A DNA stretch of 41,260 bases from Bacteroidales bacterium UBA1197 (GTDB lineage Bacteria > Bacteroidota > Bacteroidia > Bacteroidales > UBA932). The stretch spans positions 77,775-119,034 of the forward strand of contig DBYB01000026.1 in assembly GCA_002309995.1 (NCBI GenBank), written 5' to 3'. The notes below the pieces were generated by a model. That model saw only the letters and a program-made list of their open reading frames with translations. It was not told where the DNA came from and searched no databases. This document shows, piece after piece, positions 26,088 to 33,180 of the stretch. Position 1 is the stretch's first letter; the number at the start of each line of letters is the position of its first letter. Both the position numbers and the translations under genes were made by a program.

Positions 26088-27099
26088 GATATTCCATTTT
26101 GCCGCAGCCGCGCTCCTGCTTGCCGGTTGCGGTCAGCAGAACGGCAGTTCCAATGCCGGTGCTTCCCAGACGGAAACCCTTCCGCTGGTGAGCGTCATCA
26201 CCGCCGCAACCGAGAAGGTCCCTCAGACCTCGCTCTATTCGTCCACCGTACAGGCCAACGTGGTCAACAACATCGCCCCGCAGTCCGGCGGCCGCATCCA
26301 GAAGCTCAACGTGGAAGTCGGCGACTTCGTGTCCAAGGGGCAGGTGCTCGCCGAGATGGACCGCGTGCAGCTCGACCAGGCCGAGCTCAAGCTCCGCAAC
26401 GACGAGACAGAGCTCGGCCGCGTGAAGGCCCTGCTCGACCAGGGCGGCATCTCGCAGGCCGACTACGACCAGCTTGAGCTGGCCTGCAACGTGAGCCGCA
26501 GCAACTATCGCAACATCGAGGAGAACACCATCCTCCGAAGCCCGGTCTCCGGCGTCGTCACCGCCCGCAACTACGACCGTGGCGATATGTACGCAATGGC
26601 CCAGCCCATCTACACCGTGCAGCAGATAACCCCCGTGAAGATACTGGTGGCCATTTCCGAGACCGACTACACCCGCGTGAAGAAGGGCGACAAAGTATCT
26701 CTTATCGCCGACGCCCTGCCCGGCAAGGAGTTCAGCGGAACCATCAACCGCCTGTATCCTACAATGGATGCCTCCACGCACACGTTCAACGCGGAGGTGC
26801 TGGTGCCCAATTCCAACAGGGCCCTGCGTCCCGGTATGTACGCCCGCGTCACCGTCAACTTCGGCGACAACCTGAGCATTACGGTACCCGATGCCGCAGT
26901 GTCCAAGATGCAGGGTGCAGGCACCCGCACGGTATTCGTGCTCGATGCCGACAATACGGCGGAGATGAAGGTGGTGACCCTTGGCCGCCACTTCGACGGC
27001 AAATATGAAATTCTATCCGGCCTGCAGGCGGGCGACAGGGTTGTGGTGAAAGGCAACTCCTCGCTGCGCGCCGGCCAGAAAGTGGAGGTGGCTGAGTAA
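26080..27099 (+). CDS. RND efflux periplasmic adaptor (membrane fusion protein)
   Basis: A 339-residue lipoprotein (LLAGC, Cys17) of the HlyD/AcrA type that links the RND permease to the TolC channel. The lipoyl-like half motifs are clear (GGRIQKLNVEVGDFVSKGQVLAEMD and ILRSPVSGVVTARNYDRGD). A short helical hairpin lies between them, followed by the beta-barrel (VKILVAISETDYTRVKKGD) and membrane-proximal domains (PDAAVSKMQGAGTRTVFVL). The open frame continues upstream to 26035, but the ATG at 26080 is the first that gives a lipoprotein signal. The stop TAA shares one base with the permease ATG. Confidence 0.94.
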   Translation: MNKIFHFAAAALLLAGCGQQNGSSNAGASQTETLPLVSVITAATEKVPQTSLYSSTVQANVVNNIAPQSGGRIQKLNVEVGDFVSKGQVLAEMDRVQLDQAELKLRNDETELGRVKALLDQGGISQADYDQLELACNVSRSNYRNIEENTILRSPVSGVVTARNYDRGDMYAMAQPIYTVQQITPVKILVAISETDYTRVKKGDKVSLIADALPGKEFSGTINRLYPTMDASTHTFNAEVLVPNSNRALRPGMYARVTVNFGDNLSITVPDAAVSKMQGAGTRTVFVLDADNTAEMKVVTLGRHFDGKYEILSGLQAGDRVVVKGNSSLRAGQKVEVAE

Positions 27100-30000
27100 T
27101 GAGCATCTACAGGAAAGCGGTCAACAACCCGGTAACGACCGCACTCGTATTCATCGCCTTTATGATATTCGGCATCTTCTCGCTGAGCCGGACGAGCATC
27201 GCCCAGTTCCCCGAGTCGGATTCCAATACCATTATGGTGATGGCTTCGTATCCGGGAGCCAACGCCGCCGACATCGAGACCAACCTCACCAAGGTGCTCG
27301 AGAATGCGCTCAACGGCGTTGAAGACCTTAAGGAGCTGACATCAAAGTCGAAGGAGAACATCTCCCTGCTCACCCTCACGTTCGAATACGGCACCGACAT
27401 CGAGGAGGCCACCAACAACGTCCGCGACAAGCTGGACGCGGTGAACTCCAACCTGCCCGACGGCGCAAGTATGCCGGTTATCTTCAAGTTCAGCGCGGAC
27501 GATATGCCCATTATGCTGCTCACCGCCACCGCCGACGCCAGTCTTGACGGACTCGACAAGATACTCGACGACCGTCTGGCGACGCCTCTGGCCCGCGTGC
27601 CCGGAGTGGGTACAGTGAGCGTGGCGGGTGCGCCGACCCGTGAGGTGCAGGTGTACTGCGACCCCACGCGCCTGCAGGCATACAACCTGACCGTCAGTTC
27701 GATAGCATCCATCATTGCTGCCGAGAACCGCAACCTGCCGTCCGGCAATATCGACATCGGCTCCAGCACCTACACCCTGCGTGTGCAGAAGGAGTTCACC
27801 GACCCTTCGGAACTGCTTGACATAGTCGTCGGCTCGGCCGGCGGCAAGCTGGTGTACCTGCGCGACGTTGCCACCGTCCACGACGGCGGGCAGGAGCGCG
27901 AGCAGGAGTCCTACACCGACGGCGTCCGCTCGGCGCGCATCATTATCCAGAAGCAGGCCGGCGCCAACACCGTCAACGTCATCAAGGGCGTGAAGAAGCA
28001 GCTGGAGAAGATTCGCCCCAACCTCCCCGCCGACGTCGATGTTACCATACTGATCGACGGCTCCACGGAGATTATCAACACCATCAAGACCCTGCGCGAC
28101 ACCATCATCATCACGTTCATCGTGGTTATGCTGGTGGTGTTCATCTTCCTGGGCAACTTCAAATCGACCTTCATCATCGTGCTGTCGATCCCTATGGCGC
28201 TGCTGGCCTCGCTGGTGTACCTCTTCGCTACGGGCAACACGCTGAATATCATATCGATGTCCGCACTTGCCATAGCCATTGGTATGGTTGTGGACGATGC
28301 CATCGTGGTGTTGGAGAACGTATCCACGCACCTGTCGCGCGGCGAACGGCCCAAGGAGGCTGCCGTACACGGCACTGCCGAGGTTGGTATTTCGGTTATC
28401 GCGTCCACCCTCACGATGCTCTGCGTGTTCCTGCCGCTCACTATGATAAAGGGTATGGCCGGCATTATGTTCCGCCAGCTCGGATGGATAGTGAGCATCA
28501 TTATGATAGTGTCCACCACGGCGGCCCTCACGCTGGTGCCGATGCTCTGCTCCCGCTGGCTCAAGCCAAACGAGAAGCACGGCAAGGTATATGAGGCTAT
28601 ATTCGCTCCTATCAACCGCTTCATCGACTGGATTTCAAGGGGATACGGGCACGTCATCCGTTGGGCTACCGGCCACAGGGCGCTCGTGATTCTGGTGTTT
28701 GCGGCGATCTTCGGAGTCACCGTTGCGCTGCTCGCTCCGGGCGTGAAGACGGAATTCTTCCCTCGTGGCGACTCCGAGCGCATCTCGGTCAACATAGAGC
28801 TGCCGATGGGTACGGCGCAGGAGGTCACGCGCGAGTTCGCGTTCAACCTGTACGACGACGTGAAGGCGGCGGTCCCTGAGGCCCAGCGCATCAACTTCAC
28901 CTTCGGTCAGGCCGACACCGATAACACCTTCGCCAATATGCAGAACAACGGTACGCACGTGATTTCGATGAACTTGCGTATCGGCACCAGCAGCACGCGC
29001 AAGCGCAGCAGCGCGGAGATTGCAGATGTGGTGCGAGGCGTTCTCAAGAAGTATCCCGAGATCCACCGTGGTACCGTGACCGAGGGCGGAATGGGCCCCG
29101 GCGGCGCTTCCACCGTAAAGGTTGAGGTTTACGGCTACAGTTTCGAGGCTACCGACCGCATCGCACGCGAGCTGCGTGCCAAGATGCTGCAGGACCCTGC
29201 CTACACGCAGGTTACGCTCAGCCGCGACGAATATACCCCCGAGTACCAGATGGACTTCGACCGCACCAAGCTGGCGCTTCACGGCCTCAATTCCTCCACG
29301 GCCGGAGCGGCCTTCAGCGCTGCGATGAGCGGCACCGTGGCCTCCTACTACCGCGAGGACGGCGAGGAATACGGCATACGCGTACGCTACGCCCCCGAGT
29401 TCCGCACGAGCATTGATGATATGGAGAACATCACGGTGGTCAACGCGATGGGTATGCCTGTGAGGATGAAGGAGTTGGGTTCCATCAAGGAGACGCTCGT
29501 GCCGCCTACCATCGAGCGCAAGGACCGCGAGCGCCTGATTACAGTTACCGGTATAGTGGCGCGCGGCTCGGCTCTCTCCGAGGCCGTAGAGGCCGCCCAG
29601 CGGGCAATCGACGCCACTGATGTTCCTTCCGAACTGAGCATCCAGATTGCCGGCGACTACGAGGACCAGCAGGATATGTTCGCCGACCTGTTCCTCCTTA
29701 TCGCCCTGATTATCATATTGGTATATATGGTGATGGCATCCCAGTTCGAGTCGTTTATGAGCCCGTTCGTGATTATGTTCAGCGTGCCGTTCGCTATTGT
29801 GGGCGTGCTGATTGGCTTCGCCCTGAGCGGGGTTAACCTCGGTATGATGTCGCTTGTGGGTATCATCATCCTGCTGGGTATCGTGGTGAAGAACGGTATC
29901 GTGCTGATAGACTACACCATACTGCTGCGCGAGCGCGGTATGAACGTGCGCGATGCCTCAACGACCGCAGCCCGTAGCCGTCTGAGGCCTATCCTTATGA

Positions 30001-30203
30001 CCACCCTCACCACCGTGCTGGGTATGCTGCCTATGGCCATCGGCCTGGGCGAGGGCTCCGAGATGTGGCGCTCGCTCGGCGTGACCGTCTGCTGGGGCCT
30101 TTCGGTCTCCACCCTGGTCACCCTGGTGCTTATCCCTACAGTTTATTGTTCCATCTGCGTGCGCCGCGACAAGCGCGAGAAGAAAAAACTTGCATCCCGA
30201 TGA
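27099..30203 (+). CDS. RND-family efflux transporter permease (AcrB/MdtF type)
   Basis: A 1034-residue inner-membrane proton-driven pump. The length and the two-fold arrangement of twelve membrane segments and two large periplasmic loops are standard. TM4 carries GMVVDDAIVVLENV with the proton-relay Asp399-Asp400, and TM10 has IVVKNGIVLIDY with Lys931, the counterpart of AcrB Lys940. The N terminus (NNPVTTALVFIAFMIFGIFSL) is family-like. The substrate cannot be read from the sequence. The loops do not show the metal-pump signatures I know from CusA/CzcA, so it is more likely of the multidrug (HAE1) class. This 3.1-kb gene contains no CATG at all. Confidence 0.95.
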   Translation: MSIYRKAVNNPVTTALVFIAFMIFGIFSLSRTSIAQFPESDSNTIMVMASYPGANAADIETNLTKVLENALNGVEDLKELTSKSKENISLLTLTFEYGTDIEEATNNVRDKLDAVNSNLPDGASMPVIFKFSADDMPIMLLTATADASLDGLDKILDDRLATPLARVPGVGTVSVAGAPTREVQVYCDPTRLQAYNLTVSSIASIIAAENRNLPSGNIDIGSSTYTLRVQKEFTDPSELLDIVVGSAGGKLVYLRDVATVHDGGQEREQESYTDGVRSARIIIQKQAGANTVNVIKGVKKQLEKIRPNLPADVDVTILIDGSTEIINTIKTLRDTIIITFIVVMLVVFIFLGNFKSTFIIVLSIPMALLASLVYLFATGNTLNIISMSALAIAIGMVVDDAIVVLENVSTHLSRGERPKEAAVHGTAEVGISVIASTLTMLCVFLPLTMIKGMAGIMFRQLGWIVSIIMIVSTTAALTLVPMLCSRWLKPNEKHGKVYEAIFAPINRFIDWISRGYGHVIRWATGHRALVILVFAAIFGVTVALLAPGVKTEFFPRGDSERISVNIELPMGTAQEVTREFAFNLYDDVKAAVPEAQRINFTFGQADTDNTFANMQNNGTHVISMNLRIGTSSTRKRSSAEIADVVRGVLKKYPEIHRGTVTEGGMGPGGASTVKVEVYGYSFEATDRIARELRAKMLQDPAYTQVTLSRDEYTPEYQMDFDRTKLALHGLNSSTAGAAFSAAMSGTVASYYREDGEEYGIRVRYAPEFRTSIDDMENITVVNAMGMPVRMKELGSIKETLVPPTIERKDRERLITVTGIVARGSALSEAVEAAQRAIDATDVPSELSIQIAGDYEDQQDMFADLFLLIALIIILVYMVMASQFESFMSPFVIMFSVPFAIVGVLIGFALSGVNLGMMSLVGIIILLGIVVKNGIVLIDYTILLRERGMNVRDASTTAARSRLRPILMTTLTTVLGMLPMAIGLGEGSEMWRSLGVTVCWGLSVSTLVTLVLIPTVYCSICVRRDKREKKKLASR

Positions 30204-30493
30204 AAGCTGTCTTCATTTCCTATAACCAGGCCTACAGCGATGAGATAATCGACATCCTGGCCTCATTCAAGCAGCGCGGTTACACCCGCTGGACCGACAT
30301 TCAGGGCAAGGGCGGCTTCAACGGCACTCCGCACCTTGGCAACCACGCCTGGCCCGAGCAGAACCACGCCGTGCTCGCCGTCGTGCCTGACGAGAAGGTG
30401 CGGCCCATCCTTGATGCGCTCCGCGCCAAGGACGAAGCCGCCCCCGACCTCGGCCTCCGCGCCTTCGCCTGGCCCGTCGAAGAGTGGTATTGA
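30200..30493 (+). CDS. PG0541-type transporter-associated PII-like protein
   Basis: A 97-residue soluble protein resembling the PG0541 transporter-associated family, which has a PII-like (ferredoxin-fold) shape and is encoded beside RND pumps in Bacteroidota. MKAVFISYNQAYSDEIIDIL and LRAFAWPVEEWY at the ends are characteristic. The ATG (30200-30202) lies inside the permease stop (ATGA), so it is made in step with the pump. The open frame runs upstream into the permease gene, but that part is only a shadow. A regulatory or sensory role towards the pump is inferred from the fold and position. Confidence 0.8.
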   Translation: MKAVFISYNQAYSDEIIDILASFKQRGYTRWTDIQGKGGFNGTPHLGNHAWPEQNHAVLAVVPDEKVRPILDALRAKDEAAPDLGLRAFAWPVEEWY

Positions 30494-30501
30494 CGAAATA
30501 A

Positions 30502-30529
30502 ACCTTTGGTTAATTACCTTTGGTTAATT
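30502..30529 (+). repeat. Perfect 14-bp tandem duplication upstream of the ATPase gene
   Basis: ACCTTTGGTTAATT occurs twice back to back (30502-30515, 30516-30529). The second copy supplies the TTTG of the -33 element, so the pair may be an operator or a simple duplication of a promoter half. Confidence 0.85.
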
Positions 30530-30550
30530 GGAAGAAATGCTTTATCTTTG
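30519..30550 (+). promoter_or_regulatory. Promoter (-33 TTTG, -7 TATCTTTG) of the AAA ATPase gene
   Basis: TTTG at 30519-30522 and TATCTTTG at 30543-30550 are separated by 20 bases, the classical Bacteroidota arrangement. The ATG at 30567 follows 16 bases later. This is the best-formed promoter in the window. Confidence 0.8.
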
Positions 30551-30566
30551 GCAAAAATACACTGCT

Positions 30567-31691
30567 ATGGATAATCCTTTCATCCTTGAACCATATCGCA
30601 GCAAAGAGTTATTCTGTGACCGCGAAACAGAATCTGCCCTTTTGCTGGATTACTTGCTGAACGGCCGCAACGTAACACTTATTTCGCCTCGCCGCCTTGG
30701 TAAAACCGGCTTGATCTATCGTGTTTTTGACGAAGTTAAACAGCGGGGATTGCCTGTGGAAACATACTATGCAGACATCAGTTCAAGCAGTTGCATAGAA
30801 GATTTCGTCCAACTGCTGTCTGAGTCAGTTGCAAGCGTCCTGGCGCGGCAGAACAGAATGATTGAGCTTCTAAATGCCCTGAAAGGCATCCGCCCTGTTC
30901 TTGGCTATGATCCCGTCAGCGACACCCCCAAACTCAGCTTCACATATCAAAGCCCTGAAGATAAACGATTGACTGTCAAGGCGTTGCTGTCGTTCCTGGA
31001 GAACAACAAGCGACCGGTTATTCTGGCAATAGACGAGTTTCAGCAGGTTAGGGAATACCCCGGAGTCGAAATGGAGGCCCTTCTGCGGACATATATACAA
31101 CCCCTTCATAATGTGCGCTTCATTTTCTGCGGGAGCAAGAAACATATGATGATCGATATGTTTACCAACCCGTTGAAGCCTTTCTATGACAGCACCGCCG
31201 GCATCTCCCTTGCCAAACTCGACAAGGATATATATGGCAGGTTCATCTTGTCCCTATTCGCTGCCGGGGGTAAATCCATTTCTCCGGAACTGGTGGATGA
31301 CATCATCCGATGGACTCGTGACCACACTTTCTATACCCAGTTTCTTTGCAACGAGGTATTCCGCATATCGGGCTCAGTCGTTGAAGAAGAGGACATCCGC
31401 AAGGCAAAGGAAAACACGCTTGCATCCAACCTGGATCGTTTTCTGGAATGTCAGCGGCTTATCACTCCAGGCCAGTGGAAACTTATGAAAGCCATTGCCA
31501 AAGAAGGAGAAGTAAGGCACCCGACAGCCGCGGACTTCATTCAAAAGTACAAGTTGTCCACAGGCCCGGCAATCCTCAAAAACCTCAAGTCCCTGGTTGA
31601 CAAGGAACTCATCCTCGCAGACATAGACGGCTCCGGGGTCGTTTACTGCGTATATAACGTATTTCTTTCAAGATATTTGGAGGCCCTATAA
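30567..31691 (+). CDS. AAA family ATPase (archaeal-type ATPase_2-like)
   Basis: A 374-residue soluble P-loop ATPase. The Walker A region reads LISPRRLGKTGL, the RRxGKT variant usual in the archaeal-type ATPase_2 group. Walker B is PVILAIDEFQQV and a sensor-like Asn/Ser strand is FIFCGSKKHMM. A helical lid and a winged-helix-like end (about 310-374) follow. The ATG at 30567 is preferred because the promoter lies just upstream, inside the longer open frame starting at 30528. Base composition is clearly lower in GC than in the flanking pump and sigma genes, and it stands alone with its own promoter, so acquisition by transfer is likely. The cellular role of this group is mostly unknown; no fused nuclease domain is present. 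Confidence 0.82.
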   Translation: MDNPFILEPYRSKELFCDRETESALLLDYLLNGRNVTLISPRRLGKTGLIYRVFDEVKQRGLPVETYYADISSSSCIEDFVQLLSESVASVLARQNRMIELLNALKGIRPVLGYDPVSDTPKLSFTYQSPEDKRLTVKALLSFLENNKRPVILAIDEFQQVREYPGVEMEALLRTYIQPLHNVRFIFCGSKKHMMIDMFTNPLKPFYDSTAGISLAKLDKDIYGRFILSLFAAGGKSISPELVDDIIRWTRDHTFYTQFLCNEVFRISGSVVEEEDIRKAKENTLASNLDRFLECQRLITPGQWKLMKAIAKEGEVRHPTAADFIQKYKLSTGPAILKNLKSLVDKELILADIDGSGVVYCVYNVFLSRYLEAL

Positions 31692-31692
31692 T

Positions 31693-31721
31693 TTAAACCA
31701 CGGCCTGCTTTTTGCGTCTAA
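31693..31721 (+). promoter_or_regulatory. Putative ECF-type promoter before the sigma factor gene
   Basis: TTAAACC (31693-31699), eleven bases, then TTTGCGTCTAA (31711-31721). The same two blocks with the same spacing recur at 32233-32261. The CGTC -10 core is typical of ECF sigma promoters. The ATG follows eight bases after the -10 block. Confidence 0.7.
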
Positions 31722-31729
31722 TAAGCCGT

Positions 31730-32236
31730 ATGCCGGAGCAGGAAAGATTCTTCAACGACCTCGTTCGTCAGTACAGTGAACCGCTGTACTGGCACGTGCG
31801 TGCAATGGTAGGCAGCCACGAGGACACCGACGACCTGCTCCAGGAGATTTTCATCAAGGCCTGGAACGCCCTGCCGCGCTTCCGTGGCGACTCCGACCCG
31901 TTTACCTGGCTCTGGCGAATCGCCACTAACGAGACAATATCGTTCCTGCGCAAGGCGCGCGTGCGGGCGGCGCTTACCTTTTCCACCATCGACTCACAGG
32001 CTGAGCGTATCAGCGATCCCAGCCCTTACTTCGACGGCGACAAGGCGCTGAGGGCCCTCCGCAAGGCCATCGCTACTCTGCCCGACAAGCAGCGCCTGGT
32101 GTTCACGATGCGCTACTACGAAGAGCTTTCGTATGAGCAGATCTCGGAAATCACCGGCACCAGCGTGGGCGCCCTGAAGACATCCTACCATATCGCATAC
32201 GAGAAGGTCAAGGAATTTCTTAAGACCAACGATTAA
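31730..32236 (+). CDS. RNA polymerase sigma factor, ECF (sigma-70 family)
   Basis: A 168-residue ECF sigma factor. Region 2 covers about 8-80 (DTDDLLQEIFIKAWNALPRF, FTWLWRIATNETISFLRK) and region 4 about 108-160 (LPDKQRLVFTMRYYEELSYE, then TSVGALKTSYHIAYEKVKEF). Regions 1 and 3 are absent, as usual. The ATG at 31730 is chosen; the open frame starts at a TTG that lies inside the promoter. The stop TAA forms part of the -35 block of the next promoter. With the two following genes it makes a typical ECF / small membrane protein / periplasmic Spy-like set, suggesting an envelope or metal stress response under its own control. Confidence 0.93.
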   Translation: MPEQERFFNDLVRQYSEPLYWHVRAMVGSHEDTDDLLQEIFIKAWNALPRFRGDSDPFTWLWRIATNETISFLRKARVRAALTFSTIDSQAERISDPSPYFDGDKALRALRKAIATLPDKQRLVFTMRYYEELSYEQISEITGTSVGALKTSYHIAYEKVKEFLKTND

Positions 32237-32261
32237 ACCTGAGTTCAACCTTTGCGTCTAA
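32233..32261 (+). promoter_or_regulatory. Second putative ECF-type promoter, before the small membrane protein
   Basis: TTAAACC (32233-32239), eleven bases, TTTGCGTCTAA (32251-32261): both blocks are identical to the promoter at 31693-31721. The -35 block overlaps the sigma stop codon. The next ATG (32271) is nine bases downstream. Confidence 0.7.
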
Positions 32262-32270
32262 ACAACCGAA

Positions 32271-32540
32271 ATGAAAAAGCAAATGCCATATTCAACGCCG
32301 GACGGTTATTTCGAGGGCCTGCAGAACAGGCTCGCCGAGATTCCCGCACGCAGGAGCAGGATCAACTTTATGCCCTATCTTGCACTCGCTGCAAGTTTCG
32401 CGCTCGCTGCCCTGGCCGGCAACTATATATTAATGAAGAGCACGGCCTCGCAGCCGGCCTCCGACGAAGAGATTGTTGAATATCTTATCGACTCGGGTAT
32501 GACTCTCGCCCAGTTGGAAGATGCAGTTTATGATTACTAA
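32271..32540 (+). CDS. Small single-span membrane protein, probable anti-sigma factor
   Basis: An 89-residue protein: a polar N-terminal part (1-33; YSTPDGYFEGLQNRL), one membrane segment (about 34-55; YLALAASFALAALAGNYI) and a short acidic C-terminal part ending LEDAVYDY. This is the size and topology of the anti-sigma-like proteins that follow ECF sigma genes in Bacteroidota. The DGYFEGL motif near the start is common in that group. No zinc-binding ZAS motif is visible. The anti-sigma role is inferred from position and topology, not from sequence. It has its own copy of the ECF promoter and lies 16 bases before the Spy-like gene. Confidence 0.7.
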   Translation: MKKQMPYSTPDGYFEGLQNRLAEIPARRSRINFMPYLALAASFALAALAGNYILMKSTASQPASDEEIVEYLIDSGMTLAQLEDAVYDY

Positions 32541-32556
32541 TTAAATATTGTTGGTT

Positions 32557-33171
32557 ATGAAAAAGTTAATTTCCATTTTGCTGACAGTCAGCATTGCAGT
32601 CGCAGCACTTGCACAGCCTCAGGGCAAACCCGGCCAGAGAGGCCATCACCACGATTTCGAGAAGATGAAGGCTGAAAGGGTTGCTTTCATCACCTCCGAG
32701 GTCGGACTCACCTCCGAAGACGCGCAGGCGTTCTGGCCTATCTACAACAAGGCCGAAGAGAAGCAGCGCGAACTCCAGCAGGCCGAGAAGAAGGCCTACC
32801 AGGAACTCTCAAAGGCCCTCAGGGACGGCGAAGGCAACGTTGACGCCCTTCTGGACGCCTACATCAAGGCAAAACAGGCTAACGTGAACGTACACTTCAG
32901 CTACGCCAAGCAGTACAAGAAGGCCATCGGCACCGAGAAGGCCGCCAAGTTCTTCACCTGCGACGAGAAATTCCGCAGGCAGCAGATCGGCAAGCTCGGC
33001 GGCGGACAGCGCAAGGGCGAATTCGGCCCGGGACGCGGTCCCAAGGACGGCAAGCAGTTCGGCCCCGGTCAGGGATGCCCCAAGGACGGCAAGCCCGGCA
33101 AAGACTGCCAGAACTGCGAGGACAAACACTGCAAGGACGGCAAGCCCTGCAAGGAAGTGAAGGCGCAGTAA
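32557..33171 (+). CDS. Periplasmic Spy/CpxP/CnrX-like protein with His- and Cys-rich ends
   Basis: A 204-residue exported protein with signal peptide MKKLISILLTVSIAVAALAQ. After a short His-rich stretch (GQRGHHHDFEK) comes an all-helical region (about 40-135) with ITSEVGLTSEDAQAFWPIYN, a variant of the LTxxQ motif of Spy/CpxP/ZraP/CnrX proteins. The last 70 residues are Gly/Lys-rich, with PKDGK-type repeats and five cysteines (GCPKDGKPGKDCQNCEDK, then HCKDGKPCKE), which suggests metal binding. Together with the upstream sigma and membrane protein it resembles the CnrX-CnrY-CnrH logic. It could be a periplasmic sensor or a stress chaperone. It is convergent with lepA, with nine bases between stops. 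Confidence 0.75.
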   Translation: MKKLISILLTVSIAVAALAQPQGKPGQRGHHHDFEKMKAERVAFITSEVGLTSEDAQAFWPIYNKAEEKQRELQQAEKKAYQELSKALRDGEGNVDALLDAYIKAKQANVNVHFSYAKQYKKAIGTEKAAKFFTCDEKFRRQQIGKLGGGQRKGEFGPGRGPKDGKQFGPGQGCPKDGKPGKDCQNCEDKHCKDGKPCKEVKAQ

Positions 33172-33180
33172 CAGTGGTCT

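Noticed and set aside
27342..28580. Open frame of 412 codons on the minus strand over the RND permease
   Set aside because: His/Gln/Val-rich shadow of the permease, no motif, no promoter.
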